Notes under the pieces: model-generated
The model's database searches: none
What the model was told of the DNA's origin: nothing
What the model saw: the letters and a program-made list of their open reading frames with translations, nothing else
Part shown: one piece after another, positions 7,927-16,159 of the stretch
Layout: each line of letters begins with the position of its first letter
Position numbering within the stretch: the stretch's first letter is position 1
Translations under genes and position numbers: made by a program
From: Nonomuraea gerenzanensis
GTDB lineage: Bacteria > Actinomycetota > Actinomycetes > Streptosporangiales > Streptosporangiaceae
DNA length: 64,000 nt
Direction: 5' to 3'
NCBI RefSeq assembly: GCF_020215645.1
Contig: NZ_CP084058.1
Location: forward strand, 10,106,001 to 10,170,000

Positions 7927-9708
7927 GTGAGCAGATTTTCGCCGTTCAGCCGTTATGAGTCCGGCGCTGCCTCGGCGAGGGTCAGGGACCTGCTCGTACG
8001 GCTGCGCATGCGCATGCGCGACGAGGCCATCCTCGACGAGGCGGTCGCCCGGCTCGCCACCGGGCAGGACATCCGGCCGGGCGAGGCGGCCGAGCAGCTC
8101 GCGAGGATGGCCCAGCACAGCGGCCTGGAGCTGGTCGAGGTGGCCAAGGGCATCGAGCGCCCGCCCGACGAGCCGCGCCCCGCGCCCGACGTGCCCGGCT
8201 GGGTCACCGGCATGCTGGAGGCCGTCCACGCCTCCGCCCTCTATCTCACTCCCGTCCACGACGCCACGGGCCGCGTCGTGGACTTCCTGATCCTCGCCGC
8301 CAACCGGCACGCCAGGACGGTGGCCGGGCGGACCGCCGCCGACCTGGCCGGGCACCGGCTCATGGCGGTGCTCCCCGGCGTGGCAGGCTCGGGCCTGCTG
8401 GACGACTACATCACCGTCTTCGAGGCCGGCGAGCCCATGCACCGCGACGGGGTCGAGTACGTCGAGGTGCTGGACTACCTGCTCTGGCCCGCCACGCTGA
8501 GCGTGCGGGCCTCCCGGGTGGACGACGGGCTGCTGGTGAGCTGGCGCCAGCTGGACGACGAGGAGCTGCTCGTCTCCGGCTGGGAGCGCGCCCAGCGCCT
8601 GGCCGAGCTGGGCTGGGGCGAGTGGAACCTGGCCACGCAGCGCACGCTGTGGACGCCCCAGATGTATGAGATGTTCGGCCGCGACCGCGCCGACGGCCCG
8701 ATGGCGCTGGAGGACCTGCTCACCGTGGTCGTGCCGGAGGACCTGCCGGTCGTCGAGGAGCAGGTGCGCTCGCTGCTGGAGTACCGCGAGGCGGTCGAGA
8801 CGGAGTTCAGGATCCAGCACCGGCACGGGGTGCGGCACCTGTGCGTGTTCGGCGAGCCGATACTCGACAGCGACGGCGTGCCGGTCAAGGTGCGCTGCCT
8901 GGCCCAGGACGTGACGCGCAGCCGGCGCAGGGAGCGGGCCCTGGCCGTGGCGCACGAGCAGGCGCACCGGCAGCGCCAGCGGGCCGAGGAGGAGCACCGG
9001 GTCACCGTCCAGCTCCAGGACACGATCGTGCCGATCCGCCGCGGGCTCATCCATCTGCCGGGGCTGACCGTCGGCGTGCGCTACCTGCCCGGCGAGGAGC
9101 TCGTCCGGCTCGGCGGCGACTGGTTCAAGGCCCGCCTGCTTCCGGACGGCAGGGTGCTGATCGCCATCGGCGACGCGATGGGGCACGGGCTGACCGCCGC
9201 CAGCATCATGCTGCAGATGCGCTCGGGGCTGGCGGGCCTGGCCTACACGCAGGCGCCCGCCGGCCAGCTCGCCACCTGGCTGAACGACCTCATCGTGCAC
9301 TCCAACGAGGACGTCACCGTGACGGGCACCGCCGTCATCGGCCACTTCGACCCGCAGGACTGCACCTTCCGCTGGACGAGCGCCGGTCACCCGTCGCCCG
9401 TGCTGATCAGGAACGGCCGGCCTGAGCCGATCGACGGCGTCCAGGGGATGATGCTGGGCGCGTTCGACGTGACCGAGTATCAGATGACGACGACGCAGCT
9501 CCAGCAGGGCGACGTCCTGCTGCTCTACACCGACGGGATCGTCGAGCGGCGCGGGCAGGACCTGGAGACGGGCATCCAGTCCCTGCTCCAGGCCGCGCAC
9601 CTGTGCGCCGACGACGATCCCGAGCGGATGATCGACTGCCTGCTCAACCGGCTGGGCGGTGACCTGGCCGAGGACGACGTGTGCGTCCTGGCCGTACGGG
9701 TGCTCTAG
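7927..9708 (+). CDS. ANTAR-PAS-PAS-PP2C (SpoIIE-type) protein phosphatase
   Basis: A 593-aa cytoplasmic signalling protein. Residues about 16-80 look like an ANTAR domain (ILDEAVARLATGQDIRP, then AEQLARMAQHSGLELVEVA), a fold that normally binds two-hairpin RNAs. Two PAS-like domains follow (about 95-215 and 225-335), then a SpoIIE-type PP2C domain (about 365-593) with metal-binding aspartates in GGDWFKARLLPDGR, AIGDAMGHG, LLLYTDGIVERR and AEDDVCVLAV. Such phosphatases dephosphorylate anti-anti-sigma factors and so switch on stress sigma factors, which fits the sigma-B-like promoters nearby. No HATPase kinase domain is fused. Start is GTG at 7927 with a weak upstream site. Confidence 0.85.
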   Translation: MSRFSPFSRYESGAASARVRDLLVRLRMRMRDEAILDEAVARLATGQDIRPGEAAEQLARMAQHSGLELVEVAKGIERPPDEPRPAPDVPGWVTGMLEAVHASALYLTPVHDATGRVVDFLILAANRHARTVAGRTAADLAGHRLMAVLPGVAGSGLLDDYITVFEAGEPMHRDGVEYVEVLDYLLWPATLSVRASRVDDGLLVSWRQLDDEELLVSGWERAQRLAELGWGEWNLATQRTLWTPQMYEMFGRDRADGPMALEDLLTVVVPEDLPVVEEQVRSLLEYREAVETEFRIQHRHGVRHLCVFGEPILDSDGVPVKVRCLAQDVTRSRRRERALAVAHEQAHRQRQRAEEEHRVTVQLQDTIVPIRRGLIHLPGLTVGVRYLPGEELVRLGGDWFKARLLPDGRVLIAIGDAMGHGLTAASIMLQMRSGLAGLAYTQAPAGQLATWLNDLIVHSNEDVTVTGTAVIGHFDPQDCTFRWTSAGHPSPVLIRNGRPEPIDGVQGMMLGAFDVTEYQMTTTQLQQGDVLLLYTDGIVERRGQDLETGIQSLLQAAHLCADDDPERMIDCLLNRLGGDLAEDDVCVLAVRVL

Positions 9709-9717
9709 CCCCGCCCG

Positions 9718-10473
9718 TCAGCCCTCGTGGCTCTGCATGTCGTCCTCGCAGTCGAGGCAGTACACGCAGTACGCCCTGCCGAGCACCGGCAGCGCCACGT
9801 TGCGCACCCGGATGCCACCCGGGGTCATGCCCTTCTCGCTGCCCTTGTGCGCGTGCCCGTGCAGGATCAGGTCGGCGCCCGCCGTGTCCACCGCCTCCGC
9901 CAGCAGGTAGCTGCCGAGGAAGGGGTAGATCTCGTGCGGCTCGCCCTCCAGCGTCTCCTTGATCGGGGAGTAGTGCGACAGCACCACGCGGTGGTCGGCG
10001 ACGATCTCCTTCAGCGCCACCTTCCACGCCTCGGCGATGTGGCGGGTGTGGGAGACGAAGTTCTTGATCTCGCGCTCGCCGAACTCGCTGGCGCACTTGC
10101 CCGCGAACCCGCCGCCGAACCCCTTCCCGCCGACCACGCCCAGCTTCTTGTCGCCGCACTGCACCACGACGCCGTCGTCGTCGAGCACGATGACGCCGGC
10201 GTCACGCAGCTCGCTCGCGATCTCGTACTGCAGGTCGGAGTGGTAGTCGTGGTTGCCGAGCACCGCGACGACGGGGATCGGCAGGCCGCGCAGCTCGTCG
10301 GCCACCACCTTGCCCTCCTCCAGCGTGCCGTGCCGGGTGAGGTCCCCGGCCAGCATGAACACGTCCGCGCGGTCCTCGATGCCGTCGAGCTTCTTCCTGT
10401 ACTGGCCTCTGACGTCCTCACCGAGGTGGATGTCCCCCACGGCGGCTATACGCAGGTCAGTCAAGATGCTCAT
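9718..10473 (-). CDS. Calcineurin-like metallophosphoesterase
   Basis: A 251-aa phosphoesterase with the full dimetal signature in order: GDIHLG, AGDLTRHG, LGNHDYHSD, LSHYSPI and HGHAHKG. Four Cys residues near the end (YCVYCLDCEDD) are unusual and could bind a metal. The ATG at 10473 overlaps the BON gene by 17 nt in another frame, so it is translationally coupled. A GGGGAGG run abuts the ATG; a TTG nine bases further in (LTDLRIAAVGD) has better spacing and may be the true start. Substrate is unknown. It ends 9 bp from the convergent phosphatase gene. Confidence 0.87.
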   Translation of the reverse strand: MSILTDLRIAAVGDIHLGEDVRGQYRKKLDGIEDRADVFMLAGDLTRHGTLEEGKVVADELRGLPIPVVAVLGNHDYHSDLQYEIASELRDAGVIVLDDDGVVVQCGDKKLGVVGGKGFGGGFAGKCASEFGEREIKNFVSHTRHIAEAWKVALKEIVADHRVVLSHYSPIKETLEGEPHEIYPFLGSYLLAEAVDTAGADLILHGHAHKGSEKGMTPGGIRVRNVALPVLGRAYCVYCLDCEDDMQSHEG

Positions 10474-10705
10474 CCTCCCCCGGCGCGCTGGCCTCAACGA
10501 CGTTGATCTCGTTGTGCACATGGAGCTCGGGCGCGACCTCGTGCGCCACCTGGCCGAGCCGCTCACGCTGCTCGGCCCCGCTCACCTGCCCGCGCAGGAA
10601 AAGCTGGTCGCCTCTGATATCTACGCGAATGCCGAGCTCGTGGGTGCGTCCGTCCTCGGCCAGCGCCTGCTGGACACGGGCCGCGACGTACTGCGGAGCT
10701 TCCAT
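10457..10705 (-). CDS. BON-domain protein
   Basis: An 82-aa protein that is almost entirely one BON domain: QYVAARVQQALAEDGR, then LGIRVDIRGDQLFLRGQV and HEVAPELHVHNEI. BON domains in osmotic-stress proteins are thought to bind phospholipid or solutes. No signal peptide or lipobox is present, so it is probably cytoplasmic. ATG at 10705 has AAGGAGG at ideal distance and a sigma-B-like promoter at 10732-10756. It heads a two-gene unit with the metallophosphoesterase. Confidence 0.83.
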   Translation of the reverse strand: MEAPQYVAARVQQALAEDGRTHELGIRVDIRGDQLFLRGQVSGAEQRERLGQVAHEVAPELHVHNEINVVEASAPGEDEHLD

Positions 10706-10731
10706 CGCTCGCCTCCTTCTTCTGTCGGCGC

Positions 10732-10756
10732 ATGCCCGGGCGCGAACAGCTCAAAC
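10732..10756 (-). promoter_or_regulatory. Sigma-B-like promoter for the BON-phosphoesterase unit
   Basis: On the minus strand GTTT (10756-10753), 15 nt, GGGCAT (10737-10732), 26 bp before the BON start. The -35 overlaps the stop region of the topoisomerase gene. Confidence 0.5.
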
Positions 10757-11776
10757 GGCACGAATCAGCTCAATGACCGCCCGTTCGACCGGGCCCGCCG
10801 TCGCGAGCTGGCCGAAATCCGCGTCCGCCCCCAGTTCGGTCAGCGCCCCTGCGATCGTCCTGTCCTGGTCGTAGGCCTCCACCACGCGCGGGTCCACGTA
10901 CGACGCCCGCGCCACCGTCGGGGTGTTGCCCAGGTACTCGGAGACCTCCCGCATCACCCGGGTGACGGCGCGCTGCTTGCTGCTGGGGGCCTCGCGCGCC
11001 GGCCTGGACACCGCCAGCCCCACCGCCGCCAGGACGGTGGCGTGCCAGGTGCGGAAGTCCTTGGCCGTGACCTCGTAGCCGATGGTCTCGCGCAGGTACT
11101 CGTTGATGTCCTCGCTCCTGATGTCGCTCCAGCCGCCCTGGTGCCGGTAGCGCAGCAGCTCGCCGTCCGCGCCCAGGGCCTTGAGCGAGCGCAGCACCTT
11201 GCACGCGGCCGGATCGGCCACCTCGACCTCCCGCGCCACGTCGCCCTTGGCCGGGTAGGAACAGGTCACCACACCGCCCGAGCAGGTGACGTGCTCCATC
11301 CTCAGCGTGGCCAGACCGTAGGTGTCGTAGCTCTCGCCGCCGATGCGGAAGAAGCCGATGTCGAGCAGCCGGGCGGCGGCGGCCAGCACCCGCTGCCTGG
11401 TCAGCCCGCGCCCCTGGAGCTGGTCGTCCACGGTCTTCCTGAACGCCGGCAGCCGCTCGGCCACCTCCAGCACCCGGTCGAACTTGGCCCGGTCCTGCTG
11501 CTCCCGCCACTCGTCGTGGTAGCGGTACTGCCGCCGGCCCGCGGAGTCCGTGCCGACGGCCTGGAGATGCCCCCTGGGCGACATGCAGATCCACACGTCC
11601 CGCCAGGCAGGTGGGATGGCCAGCGCCTTGATCCGGGCGAGCGTGGCCGGGTCGCGCACCGGGCGGCCGTCGGGGCCCTCGTAGCTGAACCCGCGCCCGC
11701 GCCGCCGCCGCACGATGCCCGGCTCGCTCTGGTCACTGGGATGCAGCTCGTCGCCGCGTTGATCTCGCTCGGGCAC
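10751..11776 (-). CDS. Type IB (eukaryotic/poxvirus-like) DNA topoisomerase
   Basis: A 341-aa topoisomerase IB that relaxes supercoils through a 3'-phosphotyrosine. The N-terminal domain includes RGFSYEGPDGRPV and IKALAIPPAWRDVWI; the catalytic domain includes FFRIGGESYDTYGLATLR, the lysine-bearing region, KDFRTWHATV (catalytic Arg) and NTPTVARASYVDPRV with the probable nucleophilic Tyr. Length is usual for bacterial TopIB. The GTG at 11776 follows the -10 of a sigma-B-like promoter by only nine bases, so the mRNA is probably leaderless. TopIB is not the housekeeping relaxase and is often stress-linked in actinobacteria. Confidence 0.88.
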   Translation of the reverse strand: MPERDQRGDELHPSDQSEPGIVRRRRGRGFSYEGPDGRPVRDPATLARIKALAIPPAWRDVWICMSPRGHLQAVGTDSAGRRQYRYHDEWREQQDRAKFDRVLEVAERLPAFRKTVDDQLQGRGLTRQRVLAAAARLLDIGFFRIGGESYDTYGLATLRMEHVTCSGGVVTCSYPAKGDVAREVEVADPAACKVLRSLKALGADGELLRYRHQGGWSDIRSEDINEYLRETIGYEVTAKDFRTWHATVLAAVGLAVSRPAREAPSSKQRAVTRVMREVSEYLGNTPTVARASYVDPRVVEAYDQDRTIAGALTELGADADFGQLATAGPVERAVIELIRAV

Positions 11777-11785
11777 GCTGGCGGG

Positions 11786-11821
11786 CTACCCCGCACGTTA
11801 GGCGGCAAACGGTACGGGCAG
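11786..11821. promoter_or_regulatory. Interlocked divergent sigma-B-like promoters with leaderless starts
   Basis: Minus strand: GTTT (11810-11807), 15 nt, GGGTAG (11791-11786), then GTG of topoisomerase IB nine bases on. Plus strand: GTTA (11797-11800), 15 nt, GGGCAG (11816-11821), then ATG of the 11831 gene nine bases on. The two spacers and -35 boxes overlap, so only one polymerase can sit here at a time. Confidence 0.65.
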
Positions 11822-11830
11822 GTGAGCCGC

Positions 11831-12094
11831 ATGTCTGACAACGAAGAATGGCACGAGGAACGGGACCGAAAAGGCCATGCCATGGTGCCCGCCACCCCGC
11901 GCGACATCATGCATGTCAGGGTGGGCTCCTTCATCCTGGTGTTCCTGTTCGCGTTCGCGGTGCTGGGCCTGCTCACCGGCGCGTCGGTCATGACGGGCAT
12001 CGCCGTCGTGCTGGCCGTCATCGTGGCCGTGGACATCGCGCTGGCCGTACGACGCCAGAAGCACCGGCGTGGCGCGGACAGAGAGGCGGGCTGA
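11831..12094 (+). CDS. Small two-helix membrane protein, unrecognised
   Basis: An 87-aa protein with a charged N-terminus (residues 1-27), two hydrophobic helices (about 31-51 and 54-73) and a basic C-terminus RRQKHRRGADREAG. It is small, hairpin-like in the membrane and has no motif I know. It begins nine bases after a sigma-B-like -10, probably leaderless, and the SDR gene starts 7 bp after its stop, so the two are one transcript. A stress-related membrane role is an inference from the context only. Confidence 0.65.
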   Translation: MSDNEEWHEERDRKGHAMVPATPRDIMHVRVGSFILVFLFAFAVLGLLTGASVMTGIAVVLAVIVAVDIALAVRRQKHRRGADREAG

Positions 12095-12101
12095 TCACGA
12101 C

Positions 12102-13115
12102 ATGGCACCACTTCGTGGACGCGTGGTAGTGGTGACGGGCGCGAGCGGCGGGGTCGGGCGCGCGGTGGTGCGCGAGCTCGGCGCCCAGGGTGCCAAGGTG
12201 GCGCTCATCGCCCGCGGCACGGCCGGCCTGGGCGCGGCGGCCGTGGACGTCGGGGTGGAGGGCGGCACCGGGCAGGTGTACGAGGCCGACGTGGCCGACT
12301 ACGAGCAGGTGCGGGCCGCGGCGGAGCGCATCGAGAAGGAGATGGGACCGATCTCCGTCTGGATCAACACCGCCTTCTCCTCCGTCTTCGCCAAGTTCAC
12401 CGACATCTCCCCCGACGAGTACGAGCGCACGACCGCCGTGACCTACCTGGGCTACGTCTGGGGCACCAAGGTCGCCCTCGACCTGATGCGCCCGCGCAAC
12501 GCAGGCGCGATCGTCCAGACCGGCTCCGCCCTGTCGCACCGCGGCATCCCCCTGCAGTCGGCGTACTGCGGGGCCAAACACGCCATCAAGGGCTTCACCG
12601 AGTCGGTACGCACGGAGCTCATGGCGGATCGCAGCAACGTCCGCGTCACGCTCGTGCAGCTCCCGGCCGTCAACACCCCGCAGTTCGACTGGGTCCTGTC
12701 CAAGCTGCGCCGCCATCCGCAGCCCGTGCCGCCGATCTACCAGCCCGAGGTGGCGGCGCGGGCCATCGTGTACGCGGCCATGCACCCCGAGCGCAAGGAG
12801 TACTGGGTCGGCACCAGCACCGTCGCCACCCTGCTCGCCCAGCGGATCGCCCCCGCGCTGGTGGACCGGTACCTGGCCAGGACGGGCACCCAGTCGCAGG
12901 TCACCGACGAGAAGGCGCCCACCGGGGTGGCCAACCTGTGGGAGCCCGCCGACGAGAGCACCGACTACGGGGCCCATGGATCGTTCGACGATCGTTCGCA
13001 CGCGCGCAGCCCGCAGGTCTGGCTCTCCCAGCGCCGGCGGCCGATCCTGCTCGGCCTCGCGGGCGGTGCCGCCGCCGCGGCCGTCGCCGCCCTCCGGCGG
13101 GCCCGCCGCGCCTGA
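12102..13115 (+). CDS. Short-chain dehydrogenase/reductase with C-terminal extension
   Basis: A 337-aa classical SDR. NAD(P)-binding TGASGGVGRAV (residues 12-22), the WINTA loop in place of NNAG, catalytic Ser in TGSALSH and the YCGAK active-site motif are all present. Beyond the Rossmann domain (to about 245) is an extension that ends with a hydrophobic/basic segment (RRPILLGLAGGAAAAAVAAL), possibly a membrane tail. SDRs with such tails recur in actinobacterial stress loci; substrate unknown. ATG at 12102 is 7 bp from the upstream stop. Confidence 0.85.
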   Translation: MAPLRGRVVVVTGASGGVGRAVVRELGAQGAKVALIARGTAGLGAAAVDVGVEGGTGQVYEADVADYEQVRAAAERIEKEMGPISVWINTAFSSVFAKFTDISPDEYERTTAVTYLGYVWGTKVALDLMRPRNAGAIVQTGSALSHRGIPLQSAYCGAKHAIKGFTESVRTELMADRSNVRVTLVQLPAVNTPQFDWVLSKLRRHPQPVPPIYQPEVAARAIVYAAMHPERKEYWVGTSTVATLLAQRIAPALVDRYLARTGTQSQVTDEKAPTGVANLWEPADESTDYGAHGSFDDRSHARSPQVWLSQRRRPILLGLAGGAAAAAVAALRRARRA

Positions 13116-13155
13116 TCCGCCCGCGCGTCCCCTGCGCGCGGTCCACGCCGGCACA

Positions 13156-13180
13156 GCGTCAGGCGGCCACGGCGGGGTAG
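13156..13180 (+). promoter_or_regulatory. Possible sigma-B-like promoter for transketolase
   Basis: GCGT (13156-13159), 15 nt, GGGTAG (13175-13180) fits GNNT-N15-GGGTA, 28 bp before the start. The -35 is weak. Confidence 0.3.
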
Positions 13181-13208
13181 GCGGGCTCAAACCATCTCCA
13201 GGGAGCTC

Positions 13209-15038
13209 ATGATGCCTGACCGCGATCTTCAGTACCTGGCCGAGCTGGCGGCGCAACTGCGGGTGGACTCCGTACGGGCGGCGGCGGAGGCCGGGTCCGG
13301 ACACCCGACCTCCTCCATGTCCGCGGCCGACCTGATGGCCGTGCTGTTCGCCTGCCACCTGCGCTACGACTTCGACAACCCGGACAACCCGGCCAACGAC
13401 CATCTGATCTTCTCCAAGGGGCACGCCTCTCCCCTGCTCTACTCCCTCTACAAGGCGGCCGGTGTGATCAGCGACGAGGAGTTGCTGTCGTTCCGGCGCA
13501 GGGGCAGCCGGTTGGAGGGGCATCCCACGCCCCGGCTGCCCTGGGTGGACGTGGCCACCGGCTCGCTCGGGCAGGGGCTGCCCGTCGGGGTGGGGGTGGC
13601 GATGGCCGGGCGGCTGGAGCGGTTGCCGTACCGGGTGTGGGTGTTGTGCGGCGACAGCGAGCTGGCCGAGGGCTCCATCTGGGAGGCGGCCGAGCACGCC
13701 GGCAGCGAGGGGCTGGCCAACCTGACCGCCATCGTGGACGTGAACCGGCTCGGCCAGCGCGGCCCCACCAGGCACGGCTGGGACACCGGCGCGTACGCGC
13801 GCAGGTTCGGCGCATTCGGCTGGCACACGATCGAGATCGACGGGCACGACCCCGGCCAGATCGACTACGCACTCGGCGACGCCTGCAACACGCGGCGCCG
13901 CCCGACCGTGATCCTGGCCAAGACCCGCAAGGGCGAAGGGGTGCTGGAGGTCGAGAACCGCGAGGGCGCCCACGGCAAGGCGCTGAAGGATCCGGGCAAG
14001 GCCGTGGACGAGCTGGGCGGGCCCAGGGGCGTGCGGGTCGAGGTGCACAAACCGGAGGCGGGCGCGGTGCCGTTCCGGTTCGGGAGCAACGGGGTGAAGC
14101 TGCCTTCCTACCCGGTGGGCGAGCGGGTGGCGACGCGGACGGCGTACGGGGCGGCGCTGGCGGCGCTCGGCTCGGCGCGCGGCGACGTGGTGGCGCTGGA
14201 CGGCGAGGTGGCGGACTCGACGAAGACGGAGACGTTCGGCAAGGAGCACCCCGACCGGTTCTTCGAGATGTACATCGCCGAGCAGCAGCTCGTCGCGGCG
14301 GCCGTCGGCATGCAGGTGCGCGGGTGGAAGCCGTTCGCCGCCACGTTCGCGGCGTTCCTGACCAGGGCGCACGACTTCATCAGGATGGCCGGCGTGAGCC
14401 GGGCGGACATCCGGCTGGTCGGCTCGCACGCCGGGGTGGCGATCGGCGAGGACGGGCCCTCGCAGATGGGTCTGGAGGATCTGGCGATGATGCGGACGGT
14501 GCACGGCAGCACCGTGCTCTACCCGTGCGACGCCAACCAGACGGCGGCCCTGATCGCCGAGATGGCGGACCTGGAGGGTGTGTCCTACCTGCGGACCACG
14601 CGGGGTGACACGCCGGTGATCTACCAGCCGGGCGAGCGGTTCACGGTGGGCGGCTCGCGGGTGCTGCGGCACACGCCCGGCGACCGGGCCACGATCGTGG
14701 CCGCGGGCGTCACCGTGCACGAGGCGCTGGCGGCGGCCGACGACCTGCAGCAGGACGGCATCCCCGTCGGGGTCATCGACCTGTACTCCATCAAGCCCGT
14801 GGACACGGCGGCGCTGGCCGAGGCGGCGACCACCACCGGGAACCTGATCACGGTGGAGGACCACCGGGTCGAGGGCGGGCTGGGCGACGCGGTGACGGAC
14901 GCGGTGAGCGAGCTGGGGCCGCGGGTGGTGAAGCTGGCGGTGACCGAGCTGCCCGGGTCCGCGACGCCGCAGGAGCAGCTCGCCGACGCCCGCATCGACC
15001 GCCACGCGATCGCCGAGGCGGTCAAGCGGCTGTTGTGA
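13209..15038 (+). CDS. tkt: Transketolase
   Basis: A 609-aa thiamine-diphosphate enzyme that moves two-carbon ketol units in the pentose-phosphate pathway. The N-terminal ThDP domain has SGHPTSSMSAADLMAVL, SKGHASPLLY, and GDSELAEGSIWEAAEHA with the metal/ThDP-binding VDVNRLGQ. The pyrimidine domain has FEMYIAEQQLVAAAVGM (catalytic Glu) and the C-terminal domain has VGVIDLYSIKPVD. It belongs to the roughly 600-aa class rather than the roughly 690-aa E. coli type, so it is likely a second, non-housekeeping transketolase here. AGGGAG precedes two adjacent ATGs (13209 and 13212). Confidence 0.92.
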   Translation: MMPDRDLQYLAELAAQLRVDSVRAAAEAGSGHPTSSMSAADLMAVLFACHLRYDFDNPDNPANDHLIFSKGHASPLLYSLYKAAGVISDEELLSFRRRGSRLEGHPTPRLPWVDVATGSLGQGLPVGVGVAMAGRLERLPYRVWVLCGDSELAEGSIWEAAEHAGSEGLANLTAIVDVNRLGQRGPTRHGWDTGAYARRFGAFGWHTIEIDGHDPGQIDYALGDACNTRRRPTVILAKTRKGEGVLEVENREGAHGKALKDPGKAVDELGGPRGVRVEVHKPEAGAVPFRFGSNGVKLPSYPVGERVATRTAYGAALAALGSARGDVVALDGEVADSTKTETFGKEHPDRFFEMYIAEQQLVAAAVGMQVRGWKPFAATFAAFLTRAHDFIRMAGVSRADIRLVGSHAGVAIGEDGPSQMGLEDLAMMRTVHGSTVLYPCDANQTAALIAEMADLEGVSYLRTTRGDTPVIYQPGERFTVGGSRVLRHTPGDRATIVAAGVTVHEALAAADDLQQDGIPVGVIDLYSIKPVDTAALAEAATTTGNLITVEDHRVEGGLGDAVTDAVSELGPRVVKLAVTELPGSATPQEQLADARIDRHAIAEAVKRLL

Positions 15039-15060
15039 GCACCTGCTCGGGACATGAAGG

Positions 15061-15092
15061 AGGGCCGGCGATCCGGGGGGATCGGCGGCCCT
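15061..15092. terminator. Bidirectional hairpin between transketolase and the ChaB-like gene
   Basis: AGGGCCGGCGATCC and GGATCGGCGGCCCT form a 14-bp stem with one mismatch around a GGGG loop, at the midpoint of a convergent junction (15038/15115). Confidence 0.65.
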
Positions 15093-15114
15093 CTGCTCGT
15101 GGCGGCGCCCCGCG

Positions 15115-15834
15115 TCAGCGGGACTTGGCCTTGGTGGACTTCTTGGTGGACGTGGACTTCGTCTTGGACGTCGACTTCGGCCCCGACTTCGTCTTCGAAG
15201 TCGTCGACTTCGGCCCGGAGTTCACCTTGGCCGTCGTCCTGGAGCCGGTCCTCGACGAGGTGGCCGCCCTCGTGCTCGACTTCGTCCCGGACTTCGTCGT
15301 CCCGGACTTCGTGGAACTGGACTTCGTCGAGCCGGACTTCGTCGTGCCGGACTTCGTCGTGCCGGACTTCGTCGTGCCGGACTTCGTCGTGCTGGACTTG
15401 GTCGTGCTCGACTTGGCGCCGTTGGACTTGGCGCCGTTGGACTTCGCACTCGGGCGGGACTTCGCCGTGGCCGTCTTGTTGGCCTTCTGGATGGCGGTGA
15501 CCAGCTCCTGCTTGGTCATCTTGGACCGGCCCGTGACACCGAGCTTGGCGGCCACCTGCTGCAGGTGGTCCTTGCTCGCGTTGGCGTCCACGCCTCCGGC
15601 CGTCCGGCCGGAGCGGTCGGTGGCGCCCTTGTCGGAAGGGCCCTTGCCGTCCTTCGCCTCCCAGTGGTCGCCGACCTTCTCGAAGGAGTGCTTGAGCGCG
15701 GCGAACGCGGTCATGTGGGCGCGCCGTCCCTCGCCGTACTCCTTGACGGCCGAGTCGTGCGCCTTGATCCACGTGTTCTGCGCCTTTTTCGGAGAACGCT
15801 TGATGGTCGACGGCAGCTCTTCAACGGCTGGCAT
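15115..15834 (-). CDS. ChaB / Rho-N-like protein with long Lys-Ser-Thr-Gly tail
   Basis: A 239-aa protein. Residues 1-60 match ChaB (ELPSTIKRSPKKAQNTWIKA, then HDSAVKEYGEGRRAHMTAF). Residues about 85-118 form a SAP/Rho_N-like helix pair (KDHLQQVAAKLGV, MTKQELVTAIQKA). From about 120 to the end the protein is almost only K, S, T, G and R, with TTKSG repeated; this resembles histone-H1-like tails and predicts DNA binding. The 15-bp DNA repeat coding for it is listed separately. The start is 13 bp after the DUF6458 gene with AGGAGGTGA before ATG, so the two form one operon. Confidence 0.8.
   Translation of the reverse strand: MPAVEELPSTIKRSPKKAQNTWIKAHDSAVKEYGEGRRAHMTAFAALKHSFEKVGDHWEAKDGKGPSDKGATDRSGRTAGGVDANASKDHLQQVAAKLGVTGRSKMTKQELVTAIQKANKTATAKSRPSAKSNGAKSNGAKSSTTKSSTTKSGTTKSGTTKSGTTKSGSTKSSSTKSGTTKSGTKSSTRAATSSRTGSRTTAKVNSGPKSTTSKTKSGPKSTSKTKSTSTKKSTKAKSR
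15331..15405. repeat. Five 15-bp in-frame repeats (TTKSG coding) in the ChaB-like gene
   Basis: GCCGGACTTCGTCGT runs four times from 15331 to 15390 and a fifth, diverged copy ends at 15405. Being a multiple of three it keeps the frame on the minus strand; copy-number change would only lengthen or shorten the basic tail. Confidence 0.85.
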
Positions 15835-15847
15835 GTCGATTCACCTC

Positions 15848-16129
15848 CTACAGCGGTGGTTCGTCGTAGTGGCGACGCTCCTCGTAGACCGTGGTCCTGC
15901 GCGTCTCCGGCTCCTCGTAGATCTCGTGCCGGTGCACCGGCTCGTCGATCGGGCCGACCGCACGGCGGGTGACGGTGATCCTGTATATGCCGAACAGGAG
16001 CCCGACCAGGCCACCGAGCATGAGGATGACGCCCACTACGTTGATGTCGAGGCCGGCGAGGTCGAACTCGACGGCCCAGGTGAGGATCGCACCGAGCATG
16101 ATGAGGATGATGCTTCCGGCGATGGTCAT
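15848..16129 (-). CDS. DUF6458 family membrane protein
   Basis: A 93-aa protein with two hydrophobic helices (about 2-20 and 29-50; IAGSIILIMLGAILTWAVEF and VVGVILMLGGLVGLLFGIY) and a charged tail rich in Arg, Glu and Tyr (ERRHYDEPPL end). The LAGLDINVVGVILMLGG signature is diagnostic for DUF6458. Function unknown. ATG at 16129 has AAGGAGG upstream and a sigma-B-like promoter lies at 16160-16183. It is the first gene of a unit with the ChaB-like protein. Confidence 0.82.
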   Translation of the reverse strand: MTIAGSIILIMLGAILTWAVEFDLAGLDINVVGVILMLGGLVGLLFGIYRITVTRRAVGPIDEPVHRHEIYEEPETRRTTVYEERRHYDEPPL

Positions 16130-16159
16130 CAGATTTACCTCCTTGACACGAAGGAACCT

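Noticed and set aside
12018..15005. A long open frame (about 995 codons) on the minus strand across the SDR and transketolase genes
   Set aside because: It is antisense to two clear enzymes, has a composition of His/Arg/Gly/Pro/Leu runs typical of shadow frames in high-GC DNA, and shows no family motif.
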